The notes under the pieces are model-generated. The model had not been told where the DNA came from. It made no database searches and was given only the letters and a program-made list of their open reading frames with translations. A program made the position numbers and the translations under genes. Shown here one piece after another: positions 14,686 to 22,548 of a stretch of DNA of 29,045 nt (position 1 is the stretch's first letter; each line of letters begins with the position of its first letter). This stretch comes from an uncultured Oscillospiraceae bacterium (GTDB lineage: Bacteria; Bacillota; Clostridia; Oscillospirales; Acutalibacteraceae): assembly GCA_900543525.1 (NCBI GenBank), contig UQRS01000019.1:1-29045 (forward strand), written 5' to 3'.

Positions 14686-16083
14686 ATGGCGAAAGTCGGA
14701 ATTACTGAAACCGTTCTGCGTGACGCGCATCAGTCTCTGATCGCGACCAGAATGTCGACTGAGGAAATGCTGCCCATGCTGCCCATGCTGGACAAAATCG
14801 GTTTTCACTCGCTGGAGTGCTGGGGCGGAGCGACCTTTGACGCCTGCCTGCGCTTTTTGGATGAGGATCCGTGGGAGCGTCTGCGCATCCTGCGGAGGGA
14901 GTGCCCGAACACCAAGCTGCAAATGCTTTTCCGCGGGCAGAATATGCTGGGCTACCGCCACTATGCCGACGACGTAGTGGAGTATTTTGTGCAAAAATCG
15001 GTGGCCAACGGAATTGATATCCTGCGTATCTTTGACGCGCTGAACGATATCCGCAACCTGGAAACGGCCATCAAGGCGGCCAAGAAGGAGGGCGCCCATA
15101 TGCAGGCGGCTATCTCCTACACCACCGGGGACGTTTTCACGCTGGATTACTACGCCGATTATGCCCGCCGTCTGGCAGATGCCGGTGCGGACTCGATCTG
15201 CATTAAGGATATGGCCGGCCTTTTGACCCCCTACTATGTCGGCGATCTGGTAAAAGCGGTGAAGAAGGCTTCCAAGCTTCCGGTGCAGGTGCACACCCAC
15301 TACACCTCCGGTTTGGCGTCGATGGTGCTGTTGAAGGCGATTGAGGCCGGCGCGGATGTGGTGGATACCGCTATGTCTCCGCTGGCGATGGGAACCTCTC
15401 ACCCGGCGACTGAGTCGATGGTAGCTGCCCTTGCCGGTACCGAATATGACACCGGCCTGAATCTGGAGGCGCTGGACGAAATTGCGAAGTATGTTTCCAC
15501 CCTGCGTGAGAAATATCTGGCCGAGGGTCTGCTGAATCCGAAGATGCTGGCCAGCGACGCCAAGGCGCTGATTTATCAGGTGCCGGGCGGTATGCTCTCC
15601 AACCTTCTCTCCCAGCTTAAGCAGGCGGGGAAGGAGGACAAGCTGCCCGAGGTGTTGGCCGAGGTGCCGCGCGTCCGTGCGGATTGCGGCTACCCGCCGC
15701 TGGTTACCCCGTCATCACAGATCGTGGGTACGCAGGCGGTCTTTAACATCATTGGCGGCGAGCGGTACAAGATGGTCACCAAGGAATTCAAGGGCCTTGT
15801 CAGAGGCGAATACGGCAAAACGCCGGTGCCGATTGATCCGGCTTTCCGCAAGCAGATCATCGGGGATGAAAAGCCGATCGAGTGCCGTCCGGCCGATCTG
15901 CTCAAGCCCGAGCTGGACTCCCTGCGTGAAGAGGTCAAGCAGTGGGCCGTGCAGGAGGAGGATGTCCTCTCCTATGCGCAGTTCGGTCAGGTCGCGGTCA
16001 AGTTCTTTGAAAACCGCAACAACCGGCTCTACAAAGTGGACGGCGATCATGCCGATATTCCGAACAAGGTACACCCGGTTTGA
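14686..16083 (+). CDS. Oxaloacetate decarboxylase alpha / pyruvate carboxylase 5S-type carboxyltransferase subunit
   Basis: A 465-residue TIM-barrel enzyme of the DRE-TIM metallolyase family. ETVLRDAHQSL near the N-terminus carries the metal-binding Asp, SICIKDMAGLL carries the catalytic Lys, and VHTHYTSG carries the metal-binding His pair. The conserved carboxylase domain (about 310-450) is complete. Such subunits catalyse the oxaloacetate/pyruvate half reaction with carboxybiotin. Unlike OadA of Klebsiella there is no fused biotin domain; a separate carrier is encoded upstream. The ATG at 14686 was preferred to the TTG at 14680, since AGAGGTG is at better spacing. No OadB/GcdB-type membrane pump gene or biotin carboxylase is present nearby, so a soluble transcarboxylase is as likely as a decarboxylase. 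Confidence 0.9.
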   Translation: MAKVGITETVLRDAHQSLIATRMSTEEMLPMLPMLDKIGFHSLECWGGATFDACLRFLDEDPWERLRILRRECPNTKLQMLFRGQNMLGYRHYADDVVEYFVQKSVANGIDILRIFDALNDIRNLETAIKAAKKEGAHMQAAISYTTGDVFTLDYYADYARRLADAGADSICIKDMAGLLTPYYVGDLVKAVKKASKLPVQVHTHYTSGLASMVLLKAIEAGADVVDTAMSPLAMGTSHPATESMVAALAGTEYDTGLNLEALDEIAKYVSTLREKYLAEGLLNPKMLASDAKALIYQVPGGMLSNLLSQLKQAGKEDKLPEVLAEVPRVRADCGYPPLVTPSSQIVGTQAVFNIIGGERYKMVTKEFKGLVRGEYGKTPVPIDPAFRKQIIGDEKPIECRPADLLKPELDSLREEVKQWAVQEEDVLSYAQFGQVAVKFFENRNNRLYKVDGDHADIPNKVHPV

Positions 16084-16177
16084 TTTGACTTTTGCCGCCT
16101 GAAGGGCTGAAGATGCCGAAAATGCGAGATGAATTTTGGCGTTTGTGAAAGAATTTTTTGCAGTTGGAATAAAAATC

Positions 16178-16206
16178 TTGCATTTTCTTTCCGTATGTGC
16201 TATAAT
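16178..16206 (+). promoter_or_regulatory. Sigma-A type promoter of secG
   Basis: TTGCAT (16178-16183), an exact 17-bp spacer and a perfect TATAAT (16201-16206), 38 bases before the secG start. No clear terminator precedes it, so some readthrough from the carboxyl-transfer module is possible. Confidence 0.82.
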
Positions 16207-16243
16207 ATTTTGGACTTCAAAGAATTTTTGTGGAGGTGACGAC

Positions 16244-16492
16244 ATGGGTGTTGCCGAAATTATTGTGGGCATTGTAATCGGACTTCTTTCGATTGTGATT
16301 ATTGCGATTGTTTTGCTGCAGCAGGGCCGCCGCGCCGGAATCAGCGGTGCAATTGCCGGCGGCGCCGACACCTTCCTGTCCAAGGGGAAGGCAAGGACGC
16401 TGGACGCTTCTCTGGCACGCTGGACCAAATGGTTTGCCATTTTGTTTGTGGTGCTGGTACTGGTTGCCAACATGATTTCTCTTTGGAAATAA
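16244..16492 (+). CDS. secG: Preprotein translocase subunit SecG
   Basis: An 82-residue inner-membrane subunit of the SecYEG channel. Two hydrophobic helices (about 3-26 and 56-79) flank the family signature VLLQQGRRAGISGAIAGGAD and then LDASLARWTKW. The start at 16244 follows a near-perfect GGAGGTGA. It has its own promoter and terminator and so appears monocistronic; rnr/smpB, common neighbours in Firmicutes, are not present in the window. Confidence 0.95.
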   Translation: MGVAEIIVGIVIGLLSIVIIAIVLLQQGRRAGISGAIAGGADTFLSKGKARTLDASLARWTKWFAILFVVLVLVANMISLWK

Positions 16493-16510
16493 GCGCGTTT
16501 TATCTTCTGC

Positions 16511-16540
16511 AAGGCACGGCTGTTCTGGCCGTGCCTTTTT
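16511..16540 (+). terminator. Rho-independent terminator of secG
   Basis: GGCACGGC and GCCGTGCC form a perfect 8-bp stem with a 7-base loop, extended by AA/TT pairs, and run directly into TTTTT, 18 bases after the secG stop. Confidence 0.93.
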
Positions 16541-16629
16541 CCATGCCATAAAGATAAAGGCTTCCTGCTTTTCCCGGGAAAAGCGGCTGCTGTTCTCCGG
16601 TGGGAGCGAGAGGGGGGGAGAAAAGCAAT

Positions 16630-17061
16630 ATGCGTGTTTTGATCGACGCCGACGGCTGCCCGGTGGTGGATATTACTCTGCAGGTTTGCGCCGCTGCCGG
16701 AGTGGAGTGCATCATACTTTGTGATACCTCGCACGAGCTGGTGCGGGAAGGGGCGCGGACCATCACCGTCTCCAAAGGGGCGGACAGCGTGGACTTTGCG
16801 CTGGTCAACCTCCTGCAAAGGGGAGACGTGGCGGTGACGCAGGATTATGGTCTCGCTGCAATGTGCCTTGCCAAAGGGGCGCGCGCCCTGAACCAAAATG
16901 GGCGGGAGTATGATGATCAGAATATCTCCGCGCTTTTGGAGGTGCGGCATATTTCCAAAAAAATCCGGCGGGCCGGCGGTCGGCTGAAAGGCCCTGCAAA
17001 GCGCACGCCGGCGCAGGACGCGGCCTTTCGCGCTGCCTTGCAGCGTGTGCTGGAGGTGTGA
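16630..17061 (+). CDS. UPF0178 / DUF188 family protein (YaiI/YqxD)
   Basis: A 143-residue soluble protein of the YaiI/YqxD family. The N-terminus VLIDADGCPV and the middle VTQDYGLAAMCLAKGARALNQNG are family marks; the fold is PIN-like and the acidic residues could bind a metal, but function is unknown. The start at 16630 follows GGGGGGAG. The last 12 codons lie inside the 64-bp direct repeat (17026-17089), so the C-terminus may be shaped by a repeat insertion. Confidence 0.88.
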   Translation: MRVLIDADGCPVVDITLQVCAAAGVECIILCDTSHELVREGARTITVSKGADSVDFALVNLLQRGDVAVTQDYGLAAMCLAKGARALNQNGREYDDQNISALLEVRHISKKIRRAGGRLKGPAKRTPAQDAAFRAALQRVLEV

Positions 17062-17089
17062 GGGCTTTCGTTTCGGAGCCTCGGCGTGC
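17026..17089 (+). repeat. 64-bp direct repeat, copy 1 (overlaps end of the UPF0178 gene)
   Basis: It matches 17143-17206 without gaps at 57 of 64 positions. It contains a perfect small hairpin, CGCTGC-CTT-GCAGCG (17031-17045), and includes the last 12 codons and stop of the UPF0178 gene. Confidence 0.85.
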
Positions 17090-17142
17090 CGGCACACGTG
17101 TACACTGCCGTCCCACCGTATTGCGGCTTCACCGCCGAGGTT

Positions 17143-17206
17143 TTTCGCGCTGCCTTGCAGCGTGTGCTGGAAGCATGAGGGCTTTCGTTTTGGCGTATCG
17201 GCGTGC
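17143..17206 (+). repeat. 64-bp direct repeat, copy 2 (intergenic)
   Basis: The second copy lies 117 bases downstream of the first and has the same hairpin (17148-17162). The stop codon region differs (GGTGTGAGG against AGCATGAGG), yet the flanking bases stay conserved. Confidence 0.85.
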
Positions 17207-17435
17207 GGCCGCAGAAAAGGGGGCGGCGCGTTGAGGCCTGCGGCTTCCGCCTTTTTAGCGACGGGGGTTTCTCTATACTTGCCGCATGCTTTTTTGAAAA
17301 ACGACCGGCTTTTCTCTATCTGCACGGCGGAGGATGCGGCCGCACTGACCGGTGCACCGCCGGGAGCGGAGGAGGCGGGTCTCCGGCTGAAAACAGCCGC
17401 CTGATAAAAACCTTGCCTTTTCCCGCAAAAAGCTC
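17207..17435 (+). other. Non-coding stretch between the repeat and the hprK promoter
   Basis: Together with the repeats this completes a 486-base gap between genes (17062-17547). An 86-codon open frame with a GTG start (17203-17463) runs through it, but it has no ribosome binding site, a Gly/Arg-rich low-quality translation and no family resemblance. I see no convincing gene, tRNA or terminator here. Confidence 0.5.
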
Positions 17436-17464
17436 TTTCCAAATTTATTCATATGTAGTATAAT
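17436..17464 (+). promoter_or_regulatory. Sigma-A type promoter of the hprK cluster
   Basis: TTTCCA (17436-17441, 4 of 6), an exact 17-bp spacer and a perfect TATAAT (17459-17464), about 84 bases before the hprK start. Confidence 0.7.
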
Positions 17465-17474
17465 ATTCTTGATT

Positions 17475-17526
17475 AAATCGCGGCTTTTCTGCGCCGTGCG
17501 CAAAGCCTGCGCCGCCGCTGCGATTT
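17475..17526 (+). other. Hairpin in the hprK leader
   Basis: AAATCGCGGC (17475-17484) pairs with GCCGCTGCGATTT (17514-17526) with a 3-base bulge; a GC-rich inner stem is possible. It would lie at the very 5' end of the transcript, before the ribosome binding site GGGGAG. Function unknown; it may protect the RNA. Confidence 0.4.
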
Positions 17527-17547
17527 GCTTATATGTGGGGAGTGTTC

Positions 17548-18522
17548 TTGATTTTGAAAACGCCATATTCGGTTTCCCTCTCGCGCATTATGAAGGAATT
17601 TTCGCTCGAATCCATTGTAATGCCCAAAAACCCGGATGAACTCTTCGTCTCCACGGCGGAGACCAACCGTCCCGGCCTGCAGCTCAGCGGGTATTATGAG
17701 TTTTTCGACAACGATCGTATCCAGGTGATCGGGAAGAGCGAGGACAGCTTTCTTTACAAATTTGACGAGAATGACTATCTTCGCCGGATTGACGCCCTGA
17801 TGGCGGCAGAGCCGCCGGCTGTGATCATCACCCGCGGGCTTCCGGTTTCGACCGTGATGATCGAATCGGCGCGCAAGCACAAGGTTCCTCTGCTGCGCAC
17901 GGATGACGCGACCTCCTCCTTCATTTCCGCTCTGATCGCCTACCTCAACGTCCATCTGGCGCCCCGGATTACCCGGCACGGCGTTTTGGTGGAGGTTTAC
18001 GGCGAGGGTATCCTCCTCCTGGGGGAGAGTGGCGTCGGTAAAAGCGAGACGGCGATTGAGCTTGTCAAGCGCGGCCATCGGCTGATTGCCGACGACGCGG
18101 TGGAGATCCGCCGGGTCTCCTCCAAATCGCTGGTCGGCTCGGCGCCGGAAAATATCCGGCATTTTATCGAGCTGCGCGGAATAGGAATTATCAATGCCCG
18201 ACGGATTTTTGGTATGGGCGCGGTCAAGATGACCGAAAAAATTGATTTGATCATCAATCTGGAGCAATGGGATGCCGAGAAGGTGTACGACCGCATGGGG
18301 CTGGAGGAACAGACCACAACCATCCTCGATATGGAGATTCCGTCGGTAACCATTCCGGTCAAACCGGGCCGCAACCTCGCTGTGATTATTGAGGTTGCCG
18401 CCATGAACAACCGGCAGAAGAAGATGGGCTATAACGCCGCGCAGGAGCTGCTTAAAAAGCTCGGCATGACGGAGGACTTTGAGGCTGTTCCGCACGATAC
18501 CGATTGGGACACCCACGAATAA
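17548..18522 (+). CDS. hprK: HPr kinase/phosphorylase
   Basis: A bifunctional enzyme that phosphorylates or dephosphorylates Ser46 of HPr, the central switch of carbon catabolite control in Firmicutes. Its N-terminal domain (about 1-125) precedes a Walker A loop GESGVGKS (about 159-166), the DDAVEIRRVS strand, the family signature LRGIGIINARRIFGMGAV, and NNRQKKMGYNAAQE near the C-terminus. The start was set at the TTG at 17548 because GGGGAGTG precedes it; the TTG at 17554 and the ATG at 17533 are alternatives. Length (324 aa) is normal. It leads a cluster with glucokinase, murB, rapZ and whiA. Confidence 0.95.
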   Translation: MILKTPYSVSLSRIMKEFSLESIVMPKNPDELFVSTAETNRPGLQLSGYYEFFDNDRIQVIGKSEDSFLYKFDENDYLRRIDALMAAEPPAVIITRGLPVSTVMIESARKHKVPLLRTDDATSSFISALIAYLNVHLAPRITRHGVLVEVYGEGILLLGESGVGKSETAIELVKRGHRLIADDAVEIRRVSSKSLVGSAPENIRHFIELRGIGIINARRIFGMGAVKMTEKIDLIINLEQWDAEKVYDRMGLEEQTTTILDMEIPSVTIPVKPGRNLAVIIEVAAMNNRQKKMGYNAAQELLKKLGMTEDFEAVPHDTDWDTHE

Positions 18523-18543
18523 ATTTTTGGAGGTTATTTGAAA

Positions 18544-19497
18544 ATGTATTATCTTGGAATTGATCTTGGCGGCACCAACATTGCCGCCGGCGTTGTCAAT
18601 GAAAAGTTTGAGATTATCGGCCGTGGCAAGGTAAAAACCCGCGCGCCCCGTCCCGCTGCGGAAATTGCGGAGGATATGTATATCGCCGGAAAGGCCGCGG
18701 TAGAGGACGCCGGTCTTTCCCTTGAGGATATTCACAGCATCGGTGTGGGCGCGCCCGGCACCGTCGATCCGGAAACGGGGATCATCGGTTTCTCCAATAA
18801 TCTGGAGTTCCACAACGCCCCGATTGCGGATATGCTGAAAGCACATTTTGGCAAGGATGTCTATATCAACAACGACGCCAACGTTGCCGCCTATGGCGAG
18901 TTTTTGGCCGGCTGCGGCGTCGGGACAAAGGACTTCATCGCCATTACGCTGGGAACCGGCGTCGGCGGCGGCGTGATCATCGACGGGAAGATTTTCTCGG
19001 GTATGAATTTCGCCGGCGCGGAGCTTGGCCACATCGTGATCGTGGATGACGGCGTTCGCTGCACCTGCGGCCGCAAGGGCTGCTGGGAGGCATACGCCTC
19101 CGCGACCGGGCTGATCCGTCAGACCAGGGAGGCTATGGAGGCGCACCCCGACTCGAAAATGTGGGAGATTGCCGGAAGCCTGGATAAGGTCAACGGCCTG
19201 ACCGCCTTTGACGCGATGCGGGCGGATGACGCGGCCGGCCGCGCAGTAACTGAGAAATATATCGAGTACATCGCTTGCGGCATTACCAACGTCATCAATA
19301 TCTTCCAGCCGGAAATTCTGTGTATCGGCGGCGGTATCTCGGCCGAGGGGGAGAATCTTCTGAAGCCGATCCGCGCTTATGTGGAGGAGAATCGGTTCAG
19401 CAAACATAGTGACAAGCAGACCGTGATTAAAAAGGCCGAGCTGGGCAACGATGCGGGTATCATCGGGGCGGCCTGCCTTTACAAGCTGTACGAATAA
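18544..19497 (+). CDS. glcK: Glucokinase, ROK family
   Basis: A cytoplasmic ATP-dependent sugar kinase of 317 residues that phosphorylates glucose to glucose 6-phosphate. The phosphate loop LGIDLGGTNIAAGV is at the N-terminus; NNDANVAAYGEF carries the catalytic Asp, followed by LGTGVGGGVI, and the ROK zinc motif is ELGHIVI then CTCGRKGCWEAY. The ATG at 18544 was chosen because GGAGGT lies 9 bases upstream; an in-frame TTG at 18538 is too close. It follows hprK by 21 bases, so it should be cotranscribed and linked to carbon control. Confidence 0.94.
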   Translation: MYYLGIDLGGTNIAAGVVNEKFEIIGRGKVKTRAPRPAAEIAEDMYIAGKAAVEDAGLSLEDIHSIGVGAPGTVDPETGIIGFSNNLEFHNAPIADMLKAHFGKDVYINNDANVAAYGEFLAGCGVGTKDFIAITLGTGVGGGVIIDGKIFSGMNFAGAELGHIVIVDDGVRCTCGRKGCWEAYASATGLIRQTREAMEAHPDSKMWEIAGSLDKVNGLTAFDAMRADDAAGRAVTEKYIEYIACGITNVINIFQPEILCIGGGISAEGENLLKPIRAYVEENRFSKHSDKQTVIKKAELGNDAGIIGAACLYKLYE

Positions 19498-19518
19498 CTG
19501 TTGTTGGAGTGAAACGGA

Positions 19519-20430
19519 TTGTCGGAATACACTGCGCTGAAAACCTATGCGGCCGAGCTTGGCTGCGTCTGCCGGGAGATGGAGCCGATGCGGCGGCACA
19601 CCTCCTTCCAAATCGGCGGCCCGGCCGACCTGTTCTTGGAGCCGGCCAACGAAGCGACCCTGATCAGCCTGATTGAAGCCTGCCATAAATGGGAGGTTCC
19701 CTTTACCATCCTCGGCAACGGCTCCAACCTGCTGGTTTCCGATCTCGGCGTTGAAGGGGCGGTTATCCATGTCGGCGGCGGCCTCTCCGATCTGCAGATG
19801 GAGGGTGCGACCGAGATGATCTGCGGCGCGGGCGTCAAACTGTCGCGCGTTTGCAGCGCGGCGCTGGATCATTCTCTGACCGGGATGGAGTTTGCCTGGG
19901 GCATACCCGGTACGGCCGGCGGCGCCGCCTACATGAACGCCGGCGCCTACGGCTCGGAGATGAAGGCGGTGCTGGTTTCCTGCCGGCATGTCGCACCCGA
20001 CGGCACGGTCGCCGTGCGGGAGGGGGAGGCGCTGGCGCTCGGTTACCGCCGCAGCGCCTACACCGACTCGGGGGAGGTTATCCTCTCTCTCAAGCTGCGG
20101 CTGGAGCCGGGCGACCCGGAGGAAATCCGCCGGGTGATGGATGACCTTTTGAACCGGCGGAGGGAGAAGCAGCCGCTTGAATATCCCAGCGCCGGCAGCG
20201 TGTTCAAGCGGCCGCCCGGAAATTTTGCTGGGACTTTGATTGAGCAGTGCGGCCTCAAAGGATATACAATCGGCGGCGCGCAGGTCAGCGAGAAGCACGC
20301 CGGTTTTATCATCAACCGTGGCGGCGCGACCTGCTCGGATGTGCGGGCGCTCTGCGCGCATATTCAAAACGAGGTGTTCGTGCGGACCAGTATCCGGCTG
20401 GAAACCGAAATCAAAACGATCGGAAGATAG
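19519..20430 (+). CDS. murB: UDP-N-acetylenolpyruvoylglucosamine reductase
   Basis: An FAD- and NADPH-dependent reductase that makes UDP-MurNAc, the second committed step of peptidoglycan precursor synthesis. FAD-binding motifs are visible: TSFQIGGPADLFLEP, LGNGSNLLVSD and GIPGTAGGAAYMNAGAYG. The C-terminal catalytic part has SAGSVFKRP with the proton-donating Ser, then GGAQVSEKHAGFIIN. The 303-residue length and missing extra loop fit the type II (Firmicutes) form. Start codon TTG, with GGAGTGA upstream, 21 bases after glcK. Confidence 0.96.
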   Translation: MSEYTALKTYAAELGCVCREMEPMRRHTSFQIGGPADLFLEPANEATLISLIEACHKWEVPFTILGNGSNLLVSDLGVEGAVIHVGGGLSDLQMEGATEMICGAGVKLSRVCSAALDHSLTGMEFAWGIPGTAGGAAYMNAGAYGSEMKAVLVSCRHVAPDGTVAVREGEALALGYRRSAYTDSGEVILSLKLRLEPGDPEEIRRVMDDLLNRRREKQPLEYPSAGSVFKRPPGNFAGTLIEQCGLKGYTIGGAQVSEKHAGFIINRGGATCSDVRALCAHIQNEVFVRTSIRLETEIKTIGR

Positions 20431-20478
20431 TGCAGGAAAATGCCGGATGATCGGCAAACCTCCGACCGCTTTTGGGAT

Positions 20479-20505
20479 TGCGGACGATGGTCCGCAGGAT
20501 TTTTT
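20479..20505 (+). terminator. Terminator-like hairpin between murB and rapZ
   Basis: TGCGGAC (20479-20485) and GTCCGCA (20490-20496) form a perfect 7-bp stem with a GATG loop, then GGA and six T (20500-20505). It lies in the 119-base murB-rapZ gap. I found no good promoter between it and rapZ, so it may act as a partial terminator. Confidence 0.7.
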
Positions 20506-20549
20506 GATTGCTCTTTTGCAGCGTTTGTGATGAAGGAATGGGGAGAAGA

Positions 20550-21401
20550 ATGGAACTGCTGATCGTAACGGGAATGTCGGGCGCCGGAAAATCCACCGCG
20601 GCTAACGCGCTGGAGGATATCGGCTACTATTGCGTCGACAACATGCTGCCGAAAATGCTGCCGGTTTTTGCCGATATTTGCAAAAAGAGCGAGGGGCAGC
20701 TTTCCAAAATCGCCATCATCACCGATGTCCGCGTGGGGGAAGAATTCAACGACATGGATAAGGTCCTCGACCAGCTGCAGGCGGACGGATACGATTACAA
20801 GATTCTTTTTCTCAACGTCTCGGATGAGGTGGCTGTCCGCCGCTATAAGGAGACGCGGCGCAAGCATCCGCTCGGGTATCCTTCGGTCCTCGCCGCGGTG
20901 GAGGAGGAGCGCCGCATGCTTAAATCGGTCTATGCGCGCGCGGATTATATCCTCGACACGTCGCAGACGACGGCCGGTCAGCTGAAAAAGCAGATTACCG
21001 ATATCTTCCTTGGAGATACCAAAAAGGGCTTGAATATTCAGGTGATGTCCTTTGGGTTCAAATATGGCCCCGCGCTGGAGGCGGATCTGGTTTTTGATGT
21101 TCGCTGCCTTCCCAACCCCTATTATGTCAGCGAGCTGCGGCCGCTCACCGGCCTCGACGCCCCGATCCGGGAATATGTGATGAAATATCCGCAGAGTCAG
21201 GAGTTCGCCAGGCGGCTTTTGGATTTGCTGGACTATGCTCTGCCACTTTACTGCGACGAGGGGAAGAGCCAGCTGATCATCGCCATGGGCTGCACCGGCG
21301 GCAAGCACCGCTCGGTCACCTTTGCCGAACTGACCTATAAGCATTTTATCGAAAAAGGATACCGCACCAGCGTCAATCACCGCGACATCAGCAAGATATA
21401 G
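20550..21401 (+). CDS. rapZ: RNase adapter / nucleotide-binding protein RapZ (YvcJ)
   Basis: A 283-residue P-loop protein. Walker A is GMSGAGKST (8-16). Other conserved blocks are RRKHPL in the middle, SFGFKYGPALEADLVFDVR and IAMGCTGGKHRSVTF near the end, both typical of the RapZ C-terminal domain. In E. coli RapZ senses glucosamine 6-phosphate and steers decay of GlmZ RNA; in B. subtilis YvcJ binds nucleotide and affects competence. The clostridial role is not established. The ATG at 20550 follows AAGGAATGGGGAG; the upstream extension to 20508 is not supported. Confidence 0.95.
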   Translation: MELLIVTGMSGAGKSTAANALEDIGYYCVDNMLPKMLPVFADICKKSEGQLSKIAIITDVRVGEEFNDMDKVLDQLQADGYDYKILFLNVSDEVAVRRYKETRRKHPLGYPSVLAAVEEERRMLKSVYARADYILDTSQTTAGQLKKQITDIFLGDTKKGLNIQVMSFGFKYGPALEADLVFDVRCLPNPYYVSELRPLTGLDAPIREYVMKYPQSQEFARRLLDLLDYALPLYCDEGKSQLIIAMGCTGGKHRSVTFAELTYKHFIEKGYRTSVNHRDISKI

Positions 21402-21484
21402 GCAGCGGTATACAGCGTGAAAAACTTCCCATCACTTTGGATGAAGCGCTTGGGGAATAAATAAAAGTAAGGGAGTGAAAAGGT

Positions 21485-22402
21485 TTGTCCTTTTCCTCGG
21501 ATTTGAAAAACGAACTCTGCCAGGTTCGTCCCTCCGGCTCACAAAAGCCTGCCGAATGCTACGGACTTTTGCTGTACAGCCGGGGGTTTTCTTTTGAGAA
21601 TCTTTCCATCCTCACCGAGCATGAGGAGGTCGCCCTCCGCTATGCGCGGCTGCTGCGGCTGACGGCCGATGTGTCGACCCGCGTGGTGCAGTCCGGCAGC
21701 CGGAAAGAGCTGCTCTGCGTCAGCGTGCCCTCTGCCGCCGATCGGGCGAAAATTCTGCACCTCTTCGGCTACACCCGGCGGGATGAGCGGTTTGCCATCC
21801 TGCCGGAAATGGTAGAGACCGACGCAGACGCGGGCGCTTTTTTGCGCGGAGCGTTTCTGGCCTGCGGCAGCATTGCCGACCCGACGAAGGAATATCATCT
21901 GGAGTTCTGCACGCCCGACGCTTTTTTGGGGGAGGAGCTGCGGCGGCTGCTGTCCGATCACGGTTTTGCCCCCGGGGTGACGGCGCGCGGAAAATGCGCC
22001 GTCGTCTATTTTAAAGAGAGCGGCCAGATCGAGGATCTGCTGACCCTGATGGGGGGCGCCAACATGACGCTGGAGCTGATGCAGATCAAGGTGTACAAGG
22101 ATTTCCGCAACCGGGCCAACCGCCTGACAAATGCGGAGGTCGCCAACATCGGCAAGACGATCGCCGCCGCCGCCCCGCAGGTGGAGGCAGCCCGCTTCCT
22201 CTGGTCGCACGGCCTGCTGGAGGAGCTGTCGCCCGAGCTGCGGGAGGCGGCCGAGCTTCGCCTTCAGAATCCCGAGCTGTCCCTGCGCGACCTGGCCGCC
22301 CTTTGCGCCGAGCCGGTCACCCGCTCGGGGCTGAATCATCGGCTGGCCCGCCTCTGCCGCATCGCGGAGGAGGAGCGCCGGCTGCGCGGGGAAGGAGAGT
22401 AA
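21485..22402 (+). CDS. whiA: DNA-binding sporulation/division regulator WhiA
   Basis: A 305-residue protein with an N-terminal fold derived from a LAGLIDADG homing endonuclease (SFSSDLKNELCQV, with LRGAFLACGSIADPTKEYHLEF in the middle) and a C-terminal helix-turn-helix (about 215-300) that includes QIKVYKDFRNRANRLTNAE. WhiA influences cell division and chromosome segregation in B. subtilis and sporulation septation in Streptomyces. The start is TTG at 21485, behind AAGGGAGTGA. The N-terminal half is degenerate and lacks nuclease residues, as usual for the family. Confidence 0.95.
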   Translation: MSFSSDLKNELCQVRPSGSQKPAECYGLLLYSRGFSFENLSILTEHEEVALRYARLLRLTADVSTRVVQSGSRKELLCVSVPSAADRAKILHLFGYTRRDERFAILPEMVETDADAGAFLRGAFLACGSIADPTKEYHLEFCTPDAFLGEELRRLLSDHGFAPGVTARGKCAVVYFKESGQIEDLLTLMGGANMTLELMQIKVYKDFRNRANRLTNAEVANIGKTIAAAAPQVEAARFLWSHGLLEELSPELREAAELRLQNPELSLRDLAALCAEPVTRSGLNHRLARLCRIAEEERRLRGEGE

Positions 22403-22430
22403 CCCATCTCCCGCCACTGATGTTACGCTT

Positions 22431-22459
22431 TTTGATGAGAGGCCTGTTATTGGTATAGA
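22431..22459 (+). promoter_or_regulatory. Candidate promoter of dnaE
   Basis: TTTGAT (22431-22436) and TATAGA (22454-22459) at 17 bp, in a 146-base gap that is more AT-rich than its surroundings. A TTGGTA/TATGTA pair a little downstream is an alternative. Evidence is modest. Confidence 0.4.
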
Positions 22460-22548
22460 TAAATCCAACATTATGTAAACCTAAAATGCCGGGGTGACTC
22501 GACCGCGGGCATCCCTGCCGTACGTCCGTTTGGAAAGGAGGCGGCTCC

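Noticed and set aside
17203..17463. An 86-codon + strand frame in the hprK upstream gap
   Set aside because: GTG start without a ribosome binding site, Gly/Arg/Cys-rich translation, and it runs into the hprK promoter.
17473..20457. A 994-codon open frame on the - strand
   Set aside because: It lies opposite hprK, glcK and murB, whose motifs are unmistakable. Long antisense frames are expected in GC-rich genes with biased third positions, and the translation shows no family motif.
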